DNA from: a bacterium | GTDB lineage: Bacteria; Omnitrophota; Gorgyraeia; Gygaellales; UBA12090 | Reading direction: 5' to 3' | Length of the DNA: 7,286 nt | Assembly: GCA_004299495.1 (NCBI GenBank) | Contig: SCPY01000079.1 | Span: 1 to 7,286 of the forward strand | Shown here: piece after piece, positions 1 through 6,150 of the stretch | Position numbering within the stretch: the stretch's first letter is position 1 | Layout: each line of letters begins with the position of its first letter | Notes under the pieces: model-generated | What the model saw: the letters and a program-made list of their open reading frames with translations, nothing else | Told to the model about the DNA's origin: nothing | Databases searched by the model: none | Position numbers and translations under genes: made by a program

Positions 1-696
1 GAAGGGGTCAAAGAGCGACTGGGGCAGGAAAGCGATATAGGTAAGGGCGCCTATGGTGATTAACGGGGCTGTCTCACCCGCTGCCCGGGACATCGCCAGG
101 ATGATCCCGGTCATAATGTTGCCCAGCGCCGCGGGGAGCACCTGCAGATATACCGTTTGCCACTTAGTCGCCCCCACGGCGTAGGATGCCTCCCGAATGG
201 AAAAGGGTATTGCCCGAAGCGCCTCCCGCGTGGAAAGAATGATTACCGGTAAGACTAAAATGGCTAAAGTAAGCCCGCCGGCCAGGACGCTCCTGTCCAG
301 ATTAAACCAGCGCACAAAAAGCCCTAAACCCAGCAGGCCGAAGATTACCGACGGCACTCCGGCAAGGTTGGCAATACTTATCTCAATTAAAGCGGTGAGC
401 CTGTTCTTGGGGGCGTATTCTTCAAGATAGATGCCTGAGCCTATTCCTAAAGGAAGCGCGGTCAGCGCCGTAACCGCCATAATCCAAACCGTACCCACCC
501 AGGCCGAAAGTATCCCCGCGGCTTCCGGCTTACGGGATGGAAAGCTGGTGAAAAAATGCTTGTCCAGCCTTGAGGCTCCGTCCAAAAGCACATCAATAAA
601 CAGGGCCAGAAGCACCAAGACCCCAAACAGTGTGGCCAGGATGCCCAGCGCCTTAAACAGCCCGTCCATCCTCTTATTGATTATTTTCCTATTCAT
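1..696 (-). CDS. pstA: Phosphate ABC transporter permease PstA, C-terminus cut off by window edge
   Basis: This is one of the two inner-membrane permease subunits of the high-affinity phosphate importer PstSCAB. I translated it by hand from the ATG at 696; the frame stays open for 232 codons to base 1, so about 50-70 C-terminal residues are missing compared with the usual 280-300. A hydrophobic helix covers about residues 16-38. The PstA-typical segment SFPSRKPEAAGI (51-62) follows, then helices near 62-86, 108-128 and 136-156. The ABC-permease EAA loop lies at about 167-190 (IREASYAVGATKWQ...LP), followed by MSRAAGETAPL (202-212). The start overlaps the pstC stop by 8 nt and has only a weak ribosome site (AGGT), which suggests translational coupling. 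The family assignment is very secure. pstB should follow to the left of the window; that is inference. Confidence 0.95.
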   Translation of the reverse strand, partial: MNRKIINKRMDGLFKALGILATLFGVLVLLALFIDVLLDGASRLDKHFFTSFPSRKPEAAGILSAWVGTVWIMAVTALTALPLGIGSGIYLEEYAPKNRLTALIEISIANLAGVPSVIFGLLGLGLFVRWFNLDRSVLAGGLTLAILVLPVIILSTREALRAIPFSIREASYAVGATKWQTVYLQVLPAALGNIMTGIILAMSRAAGETAPLITIGALTYIAFLPQSLFDPF

Positions 697-1585
697 ATAC
701 CTGTTGAAAATGCTTTCTTAATTTATAACTTACGATATTCAAGAAATATGTCATCACAAACAAAAACATCCCGCAGGCAAAGATAGTGCGGTATTCCAGG
801 CTGCCGTGGGGAGTATCGCCTAAACTCACCTGGACAATATAGGCGGTAATCGTCTCAATGGGAACCAGCGGGTTTAGGGTCAGCCTTGGCTGCTGCCCGG
901 CGGCAATGGCCACAATCATTGTCTCGCCCACTGCCCGGGATACGGCCAAAACGCAGGCCGCGCACACGCCGGAAAAAGCGGCAGGCAGGACTATCCTTAA
1001 AGATACCTGCATCCGGCTTGAACCTAAGGCATACCCCGCCTCGCGCAGGCCCATAGGCACGGCGTGAAAGGCGTCTTCGCTTAAGGATGAAATCAGGGGG
1101 ATAATCATCACCCCCATCACCAGGCCGCTGGAAAGAGAATTAAACCCGCTCATCCCGGGGATACATTTCCTCAATAAGGGAGTAACAAACAAAAGCGCGA
1201 AGTAACCATATACCACCGTGGGGATTGCCGCCAATATCTCCATTACCGGCTTTATGATATCCCTGGACTTTTCCGAGGCGTACTCGCTTAAATACGCCGC
1301 GCTTATCAGCCCGGCAGGAAGCGCGATAAGCATCGCGATCGCGGTAGTCAGAAGCGTCCCGCACAAAAGCGGCAGGATGCCAAAGTGCTTCTTGACAAAA
1401 AGCGGCGTCCACTGGGTGTCCGTGAAAAACTCTAAAGGGGATACCTCCCTAAAGAAGGCAAAAGCCTCAAAAGACAAAACTGCGATAATCCCCAGGGTGG
1501 CGAATATGGAAACTAAGCTAAAGAGAAAAAGCAGTTTCTCAATCAGATATTCCTTTAATTTTTGAAACCCTTTTTTCCTGAACAT
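689..1585 (-). CDS. pstC: Phosphate ABC transporter permease PstC
   Basis: This is the second inner-membrane permease of the Pst importer, pairing with PstA to form the phosphate channel. It is 298 aa, a normal family length. Hydrophobic segments lie near residues 17-43, 70-98, 112-137, 152-168, 203-227 and 267-288. The PstC-typical periplasmic segment EFFTDTQWTP (52-61) is present. The cytoplasmic EAA loop that contacts the ATPase is at about 180-201 (LREAGYALGSSRMQ...LP), followed by SRAVGET (216-222). The gene starts 9 nt after the pstS stop; the bases before its ATG contain no convincing Shine-Dalgarno sequence, so translation probably depends on ribosomes leaving pstS. Its end overlaps pstA by 8 nt. 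Expression is most simply from the Pho-box promoter upstream of the 63-aa gene (inference). Confidence 0.96.
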   Translation of the reverse strand: MFRKKGFQKLKEYLIEKLLFLFSLVSIFATLGIIAVLSFEAFAFFREVSPLEFFTDTQWTPLFVKKHFGILPLLCGTLLTTAIAMLIALPAGLISAAYLSEYASEKSRDIIKPVMEILAAIPTVVYGYFALLFVTPLLRKCIPGMSGFNSLSSGLVMGVMIIPLISSLSEDAFHAVPMGLREAGYALGSSRMQVSLRIVLPAAFSGVCAACVLAVSRAVGETMIVAIAAGQQPRLTLNPLVPIETITAYIVQVSLGDTPHGSLEYRTIFACGMFLFVMTYFLNIVSYKLRKHFQQVYE

Positions 1586-1594
1586 ATCTTTAAG

Positions 1595-2587
1595 CTATTT
1601 CTGGCGCTTCAGCAAATCCTCTATCTTTACCCCTATGGCCGCGCCCTTGCCGCCAAAGACAGAGCCTTTGACCCGGTTCTTAAAACGCTCCAAGGCCGCC
1701 TGATATGCCGCATCCGGCAAAGGGATATAGCCTACTTCCTTAACTAATTGCGCGGCATGCTTAAGGTAAAACTCCACAAACTTTACCACCTCTTCCTTTT
1801 GGGCCGCCTTTACGCTCACATAGATGAATATGGGCCGAGCCAAAGGCTGATAGGTGGAGTCCATTACCGTCTCCATCGCCGGCGCTACCGGCCCTTTACC
1901 GTTAGCCTCATTTTGATCATCAATAGGAACGAGCTTAAGCTTATCCTTATTCTGCTCATAGTAGGCCAGGCCAAAATAGCCTAAGCCGCTGGCTTCCGAA
2001 GAGACTCCCTCCACCAGGACATTATCGTCTTCGCTGGCGGTATAGTCTCCGCGGCTGGAGCCGGATTTGCCGCAGATTGCCTCGGTAAAATAATCAAATG
2101 TCCCCGAGTCTGTCCCGGCGCCGTAGAGGCGCAATTCCGTATCCGGAAAACCCGCGCGTATATGGCTCCATTTGGTAACCATCTCCTGGGCGTCCGGCTC
2201 CCACATCTTCTTTAATTCCCTGACCGTGAGATGGTTAACCCAGGTATTCCGCGGGTTAACCACTACCGCCAGCCCGTCATAAGCCACCGGAAGCTCTATG
2301 TATTCAATATTATTCTCTCTTGCTAAATCCACTTCTTTGGGTTTTATCGGCCGGGAGGCATCGCTTATGTCAGTCTCGCCCCTGCCAAATCTTTTAAACC
2401 CTCCTCCGGTGCCGGAGATTCCCACCATAACCTTGATGCCGCTATTGGCCTTCTGGAATTCCTCGGCCACGGCCTCAGTGATGGGAAACACCGTGCTTGA
2501 GCCGTCCACCTTGATTAATTTCGCGGCATAGGCCTGATTAATCCAGGCAACTACCGCTATTGCCGCGATACAAAATATTCTTTTCAT
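1595..2587 (-). CDS. pstS: Periplasmic phosphate-binding protein PstS
   Basis: This protein captures inorganic phosphate in the periplasm and delivers it to PstC/PstA. It is 330 aa. A Sec signal peptide covers residues 1-21 (KR, then a hydrophobic core, then AYA before AK), with probable cleavage after A21. No lipobox cysteine sits at the cleavage site, so a soluble periplasmic form is expected. Phosphate-site motifs of the family are all visible: DGSSTVFPIT (28-37), SGTGGGFKRF (58-67), DISDASRPI (73-81), AYDGLAVVVN (102-111) and GAGTDSGTFDYF (156-167). The start is well supported: GGAGGG at 2594-2599, 6 nt before the ATG. The gene lies 27 nt after the porin stop and 9 nt before pstC. A related ABC binding protein for another oxyanion is possible in principle, but the motif set and the pstC/pstA neighbours argue for phosphate. 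Confidence 0.96.
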   Translation of the reverse strand: MKRIFCIAAIAVVAWINQAYAAKLIKVDGSSTVFPITEAVAEEFQKANSGIKVMVGISGTGGGFKRFGRGETDISDASRPIKPKEVDLARENNIEYIELPVAYDGLAVVVNPRNTWVNHLTVRELKKMWEPDAQEMVTKWSHIRAGFPDTELRLYGAGTDSGTFDYFTEAICGKSGSSRGDYTASEDDNVLVEGVSSEASGLGYFGLAYYEQNKDKLKLVPIDDQNEANGKGPVAPAMETVMDSTYQPLARPIFIYVSVKAAQKEEVVKFVEFYLKHAAQLVKEVGYIPLPDAAYQAALERFKNRVKGSVFGGKGAAIGVKIEDLLKRQK

Positions 2588-2603
2588 TGTTTACCCTCCA
2601 TTA

Positions 2604-2618
2604 TTGACCTAAGGTCAA
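2604..2618. repeat. 15-bp perfect palindrome overlapping the porin stop codon
   Basis: TTGACCT and AGGTCAA flank a single central base. The palindrome includes the porin stop codon and lies 16 nt before the pstS ATG. As RNA it could form at most a weak 5-bp hairpin (UUGAC/GUCAA) with a 5-nt loop, and no U-tract follows, so it is not a terminator. It could be a protein-binding site, a minor RNA processing structure or chance; nothing here decides between them. Confidence 0.4.
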
Positions 2619-3883
2619 AATTTAAAATTTAAATCCGCCTGGAAGAGATTCTCGGTCTTTGCCGCGGTATCCGCATGGGTAGTGGTTAAGTCCGTGCGAT
2701 AATAGTCCAAATCCAAGCTCCAATTCTTGCCTAAACCATAGGTAAAAAGTATTTCATTACCCCTGATTCCGGTCCTTCCGCCGTATCTATCCGAATCCGG
2801 AAAGATGTCCAGCCAGGCATTGGTGGCCAGCATCGTGTAAAAATAACGCAGCTGCCACTGTCCTTTATTAGCGACTTTCTCATACCCCAGCTTAAGCCCT
2901 CCCAGGTATCCGCTATCCGCTGAAGGCAGGTTATGCGCATATTCGCCAAAAAACGAAGCATAAGGTAGGCCTAAGCCCATAAACCGCAGGGGGTCTTTTA
3001 CGGTTAATTCCACGCTCGGGCTGACAGCGCTAAGGCCATACAACAGCCCGCGCCTGCCGTTATTGGTATTACTCCCGGCGGAATGGTCCAGTATCGCCCC
3101 CTTTACCTGGCCGCCTCCATAATACGCGATAGCGAGATTAGAGCTTACACTGTCGCTAAGCTTCCACTTTAGCCCCGGCTGCAAGGCGTATATCCAAGGG
3201 TCGGAGGCGGCCGCGTTTTCATCAAGAATAAACGCGCCGGTATTAAGGTAGGTTTCTAAGCGGTCATTTACCTTACCTGTCAACTTGGCAGCCAGGCCTT
3301 CGGGATTAATATCCGTATCCCAAAGTAAATCCCCGGGCTCCCAGAGCGGGTTTTTCATCCTTCCGCCTAAGAACGCGGCCCAGGCAAAAGGCGCGTATTC
3401 GGCATAAGCATAATCAAGACGGATATCCTTAAGCTCAAAACTGTTTTCCAGGGTTTGGTTGGTGGAGCGGGGGTCAGTTCCTCCGGTTGCCAGGCCAAAA
3501 AGCACTCTTGTCTGGTCATTCACCTTAGTTTCCGCTCCCAGCCTGAACCTGATCCTTGCCCGGTCGCGCTCAACGGTGTTCCCGGCGTTGGTATTGCTGC
3601 CCTTTTTCTTCTCATACTGATAGCGCAGGCGCAAATCTCCCTTTAACTTCATTTCCCTTACCCAGGAAGGCAGGCTCTGCTTCAACCCTTCATCCCTGAT
3701 TATCTTTTCGTCTTCGGCAATCTCTCCCTTAAGCTTGATTGCCTCCTGGCGGTCCAGAATATTCTTTTCTACCAGCTTCTCAATCAACGCGTCCACCTGG
3801 GTTGTCGCGGCAAAACATACCGCGCTGCCGCAGAACAGCAGGGCGGCAAGCAACATCATAAATATTTTACTTAGCATTTTCAT
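2615..3883 (-). CDS. Putative outer-membrane porin, likely phosphate-starvation induced
   Basis: This is probably a beta-barrel porin letting small anions, plausibly phosphate, cross the outer membrane. It is 422 aa from this start. A Sec signal peptide covers residues 1-25 (hydrophobic 7-22, cleavage near CFA/AT). A charged helical segment follows at about 29-65, then a W-x-x-x-x-K-G-D-L-R-L-R-Y entry (74-88), then alternating beta-strand sequence to the end. The final residues LNFKF end in phenylalanine, as BAM-inserted barrels usually do. It resembles the 'putative porin' families annotated in diderm candidate phyla; I cannot tell substrate or exact family from sequence alone. It lies between the 63-aa gene (16 nt) and pstS (27 nt), a position like phosphate porins elsewhere, hence the suggested role (inference). 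A second in-frame ATG at 3877 may be the true start. Confidence 0.85.
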   Translation of the reverse strand: MKMLSKIFMMLLAALLFCGSAVCFAATTQVDALIEKLVEKNILDRQEAIKLKGEIAEDEKIIRDEGLKQSLPSWVREMKLKGDLRLRYQYEKKKGSNTNAGNTVERDRARIRFRLGAETKVNDQTRVLFGLATGGTDPRSTNQTLENSFELKDIRLDYAYAEYAPFAWAAFLGGRMKNPLWEPGDLLWDTDINPEGLAAKLTGKVNDRLETYLNTGAFILDENAAASDPWIYALQPGLKWKLSDSVSSNLAIAYYGGGQVKGAILDHSAGSNTNNGRRGLLYGLSAVSPSVELTVKDPLRFMGLGLPYASFFGEYAHNLPSADSGYLGGLKLGYEKVANKGQWQLRYFYTMLATNAWLDIFPDSDRYGGRTGIRGNEILFTYGLGKNWSLDLDYYRTDLTTTHADTAAKTENLFQADLNFKF

Positions 3884-3886
3884 TTT

Positions 3887-3890
3887 CTCC
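3887..3890 (-). promoter_or_regulatory. Porin ribosome binding site favouring the second ATG
   Basis: GGAG lies only 3 nt before the ATG at 3883 but 9 nt before the in-frame ATG at 3877. Nine nt matches the spacing used by the upstream 63-aa gene. The mature protein is the same either way, because both starts precede the signal peptide core; a start at 3877 would remove two residues. Confidence 0.6.
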
Positions 3891-3899
3891 TTTTCTCTA

Positions 3900-4091
3900 T
3901 CATCCTCCGGTACAAAACCTGCGTATCTGGCGCAGATGGGTTTCAGCTGACTTCAGGCTGTTAGCGGTAAACTCGTTTTCCGAGCTGCCGCCTTCTTCTA
4001 TCACCGAGAGCACGTCCTGCAGGCGGTTAATTAAAGCCCGCAGAGAGCTGGCGATGAAATCCTTCTCCAAATTCAATACAGTTCCCGTCAT
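3900..4091 (-). CDS. Small protein of unknown function, first gene of the Pho-box operon
   Basis: I do not recognise this 63-aa protein. It has no signal peptide or membrane segment, so it is probably cytoplasmic. Its sequence suggests a helical hairpin: helix 1 at about residues 5-33 with regular leucine/isoleucine spacing, a Gly/Ser/Asn-rich turn at 34-41, helix 2 at about 42-59, and a short tail with one cysteine (C60) and two glycines. It has no HTH, zinc-finger or catalytic motif I can name. Three things argue that it is real. An almost ideal Shine-Dalgarno sequence (AAGGAGGTGA) lies 9 nt before the ATG. It fills the space between the promoter and the porin gene. It is followed by the porin at only 16 nt. 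By position it should be phosphate-regulated with the porin and pst genes; a regulatory or adaptor role is only a guess. Confidence 0.78.
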   Translation of the reverse strand: MTGTVLNLEKDFIASSLRALINRLQDVLSVIEEGGSSENEFTANSLKSAETHLRQIRRFCTGG

Positions 4092-4097
4092 ATGTCT

Positions 4098-4107
4098 TCA
4101 CCTCCTT
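4098..4107 (-). promoter_or_regulatory. Very strong Shine-Dalgarno sequence of the 63-aa gene
   Basis: AAGGAGGTGA matches ten consecutive bases of the usual anti-Shine-Dalgarno complement, with 9 nt between AGGAGG and the ATG at 4091. It is the strongest ribosome site in the window, which predicts that the small protein is made in quantity when the operon is on. Confidence 0.85.
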
Positions 4108-4121
4108 TCTTACTTAGCTAA

Positions 4122-4175
4122 AGTATAAAATAGGGAGGTAAAGTCCGCTTCAAGGCAATGTAAAATCCGGGTAAA
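4122..4175 (-). promoter_or_regulatory. Predicted PhoB/PhoP-box promoter for the small gene-porin-pstSCA operon
   Basis: Four hexamers start exactly 11 bp apart on the minus strand: TTTACC (4175-4170), TTTACA (4164-4159), TTGAAG (4153-4148, the poorest match) and TTTACC (4142-4137). A -10-like TATACT sits at 4127-4122, 9 nt after the last hexamer. Established knowledge: OmpR-class PhoB/PhoP proteins bind TGTCA-like or TTAACA-like direct repeats with 11-bp period, and in activated Bacillus promoters four such repeats occupy roughly -22 to -60. There is no good -35 at 17-bp spacing, as expected for an activator-dependent promoter. The start site should fall near 4115, leaving a leader of about 24 nt before the 63-aa gene. 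That PhoB encoded here binds it is inference from geometry and context. Confidence 0.72.
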
Positions 4176-4177
4176 AT

Positions 4178-4223
4178 AAAAAACCCGCCTAAGCCGTAGC
4201 TAAAAGCGGCTTACGCGGGTTTT
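4178..4223 (-). terminator. Rho-independent terminator after phoR
   Basis: Two 17-nt arms (4180-4196 and 4207-4223) pair with a single mismatch (positions 4189/4214) around a 10-nt loop. On the minus strand the GC-rich stem is followed by TTTTTT (4183-4178), then A and four more T. It begins about 20 nt after the phoR stop and should end the mnmG-phoB-phoR transcript. On the plus strand only four T follow, and no plus-strand gene needs it. Confidence 0.9.
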
Positions 4224-4244
4224 GGAGAAGGGGGATGAGGAAAA

Positions 4245-5444
4245 CTACTTTGGAAGGGTAAAGAAAAACTCTGAGCCGATGCCTTCGCTGCTTTCTGCCT
4301 CTATACTTCCGCCGTGCAATTCAATGATATGCTTGACTATTGACAGGCCTAAGCCTGTCCCTCCTAAACTGCGCGAACGGGCCTTGTCCACGCGGTAGAA
4401 ACGTTCAAAAACGCGCGGAAGTTCCTTAGCGGGAATACCAAGGCCTGTGTCTTTAACCGTAACTTTTATTTTATTATCCGCTGTTTCTTCGGCATAAATA
4501 CTTATACTTCCTCTCTGGCGGTTGAACTTAACGGCGTTATCAATAAGATTGGCAAAGACCTGCTCAATTTTATTCTTATCCGCGCTGACAAGTAAATTAT
4601 CGGCCATCTCGTTTTCTGCTTCTATCTCTTTCTTCTTTAATTCCGCCTCAAAAGCAATCAAGGCATTATCCGCCAATTCCTTCAAATTCACTCTTTCTTT
4701 CTTAAGGGCTATCCCCTGCTCTTCTAAAGAAGCCAAATCCAAAAGGCCCCTGCTTAGGGCATCCAGACGGCCGGCCTGCTCCTGGATAATCCTTAAAAAC
4801 TCCCGGTTATTCTCTTTATCGTCAATAGCCCCCTCAAGGAGAGTCTCAACAAATCCCTTAATAGAGGTAAGCGGGGTCTTTAGCTCATGGGATACATTAG
4901 CCACGAAGTCCGAGCGAACCTTCTCCAGCCGGCGCATCTGGGTAATATCGTGAATCACCAGTACGCAGCCGGATACGGAATTATTTTCAAAAATAGCTGA
5001 GGCATTAATTCTGAATACCTTTTGTACCGGTAAAATAAGGGTAAGTTCAATTGCCAACGGCTCGCCGCTCTTTAAGACACGATTAATAATTTCTGAGATA
5101 TCGTTATTACGGATAGCTTCTAAGAACAGCCTGCCCTCGGCATCCTGCTTCCTGATATTAAATACCTTCTCCGCTGTCGGGTTAAGAGACAAAATCCTGC
5201 CATCACTGCCTATGGCAATCACCCCTTCAACCATATTAGTTAAGATAGCATTCCCCTTGGCCGCCTCCTTCCTTAAAACGTTTATTTGGGCGGACAGCGC
5301 CGAAATCCCCCTGTCAATTGCCTGGCACAAGCGCCCGGACGCGCCTTTTGAATAAATGTTTATTCTCTGCTGGAGATTGCCTTTTTCAATCTCCTCCAGC
5401 ACAGCGATGATTCTCCTGATATACTTCGCGCGCAAGAAAAACAT
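4245..5444 (-). CDS. phoR: Phosphate-regulon sensor histidine kinase PhoR, without membrane anchor
   Basis: This kinase would phosphorylate PhoB when phosphate is scarce and dephosphorylate it otherwise. It is 399 aa. A HAMP-like linker covers about residues 8-60, and a PAS domain about 64-170 (NMVEGVIAI, DGRILSLNPTAEKVF). The dimerisation/phosphoacceptor segment is FVANVSHELKTPLTSIKGF, with His186 as the phosphorylation site. ATP-binding boxes are the N-box NLIDNAVKFN (299-308), G1 DTGLGIP (332-338), F-box FERFYRVD (346-353) and G2 GGTGLGLSIV (361-370). Oddly, only MFFL precedes the HAMP-like part, so no transmembrane segment is predicted. An in-frame stop at 5469-5471 and the absence of any other start codon rule out an upstream extension. 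The gene starts 8 nt after phoB, with GAGGG at 5457-5461 at a rather long 12-nt spacing. The phosphate role rests on PhoB and pst adjacency. Confidence 0.92.
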   Translation of the reverse strand: MFFLRAKYIRRIIAVLEEIEKGNLQQRINIYSKGASGRLCQAIDRGISALSAQINVLRKEAAKGNAILTNMVEGVIAIGSDGRILSLNPTAEKVFNIRKQDAEGRLFLEAIRNNDISEIINRVLKSGEPLAIELTLILPVQKVFRINASAIFENNSVSGCVLVIHDITQMRRLEKVRSDFVANVSHELKTPLTSIKGFVETLLEGAIDDKENNREFLRIIQEQAGRLDALSRGLLDLASLEEQGIALKKERVNLKELADNALIAFEAELKKKEIEAENEMADNLLVSADKNKIEQVFANLIDNAVKFNRQRGSISIYAEETADNKIKVTVKDTGLGIPAKELPRVFERFYRVDKARSRSLGGTGLGLSIVKHIIELHGGSIEAESSEGIGSEFFFTLPK

Positions 5445-5452
5445 TTTTCTAC

Positions 5453-6148
5453 TTATCCCTCTTCCCGCTCAAAACGGTAGCCGTAATTCTTCACGGTAGT
5501 GATTCGTTTTGCTTCTGCCTTTAACTTCTTACGCAGGGTCTGAATATGCACATCCACCGTACGGCTCTGGATTTCAACGGCTTTGTCAAAACCCCAGATA
5601 TTATCCAAAAGATAATCCCGGGACAAAACCCTGCCCTTAGCCTTTATCAATGCCGACAACAGCTCAAATTCTTTAGCCGTAAGCTCAACCGGCTTATTGC
5701 CTATGGACGCCTTAATCTTAGAGAAATCAATGGTCAGGCTTCCTATTTTAATGATCTCCGGCGGCTTTTCTTTTTCCCGCGCCCGGCGAAGCACCGCTTT
5801 AATTCGCGCGATCAGCTCCCTAACGCTAAACGGCTTGGTTATATAGTCATCCGCCCCAAGCTCTAACCCCACGATCTTATCGGTTTCCTGGCTCTTGGCC
5901 GTCAGCATAATAACCGGGATATCAGCGCTATCCTGATTCTTCTTTAATGCCCTGCAGACCTCTAATCCGTCAATCTCAGGAAGCATCAAATCCAGGATAA
6001 TAATATCCGGGCGCTCTCTTTCAACCCGCCTTAAGGCCTCATTTCCGTCAGGCGCGCTTATTACCCTAAAACCCTCTTTTTTAAGATTATACTCTACCAT
6101 CTTAACTATATCGGGCTCATCTTCCACAATCAGAATCTTCTCTTGCAT
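5453..6148 (-). CDS. phoB: Phosphate-regulon response regulator PhoB (OmpR family)
   Basis: This transcription factor is activated by phosphorylation from PhoR and is expected to bind 11-bp direct repeats upstream of phosphate-starvation genes, such as the array at 4137-4175. It is 231 aa, the normal length. The receiver domain (about 1-120) has the acidic pocket E9/D10, phosphoacceptor D53 in IIILDLMLPEIDG, switch T83 in MLTAK, and K105 in YITKPF. An OmpR/PhoB winged-helix domain occupies about 132-228 and includes VELTAKEFELL, a recognition-helix region SRTVDVHIQTLRKKL, and the wing YGYRF. The ATG lies 2 nt after the mnmG stop with a modest AGGCGG site inside mnmG, so the genes are probably co-transcribed. 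Firmicute annotation would call the same protein PhoP; the family cannot be separated further from sequence alone. Confidence 0.93.
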   Translation of the reverse strand: MQEKILIVEDEPDIVKMVEYNLKKEGFRVISAPDGNEALRRVERERPDIIILDLMLPEIDGLEVCRALKKNQDSADIPVIMLTAKSQETDKIVGLELGADDYITKPFSVRELIARIKAVLRRAREKEKPPEIIKIGSLTIDFSKIKASIGNKPVELTAKEFELLSALIKAKGRVLSRDYLLDNIWGFDKAVEIQSRTVDVHIQTLRKKLKAEAKRITTVKNYGYRFEREEG

Positions 6149-6150
6149 TG

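Noticed and set aside
197..721. Two consecutive plus-strand open frames opposite pstA
   Set aside because: The minus strand encodes recognisable PstA throughout this region; the plus-strand translations show no known domain.
1140..1565. Open frames on both strands overlapping the middle of pstC
   Set aside because: PstC motifs and helices run unbroken through the region in its own frame; the others are shadows.
2588..2625. TTGACC as a -35 element of a separate pstS promoter
   Set aside because: No -10-like hexamer lies 16-18 bp downstream; the only TA-rich stretch falls between the ribosome site and the start codon. The TTGACC is half of the palindrome.
4148..4153. TTGAAG as a conventional sigma-70 -35 element
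   Set aside because: The spacing to TATACT is 20 bp, too long for a normal promoter; it fits better as the weak third hexamer of the 11-bp Pho-box array.
4092..4244. Riboswitch or small RNA in the intergenic stretch
   Set aside because: The terminator and the promoter with a leader of about 24 nt account for nearly all of it, leaving no room for a structured RNA.
4522..4953. 143-codon open frame on the plus strand opposite phoR
   Set aside because: It lies wholly inside the phoR kinase core, whose motifs are intact on the minus strand. Its Ser/Leu-rich translation looks like an antisense shadow, and no promoter is visible.
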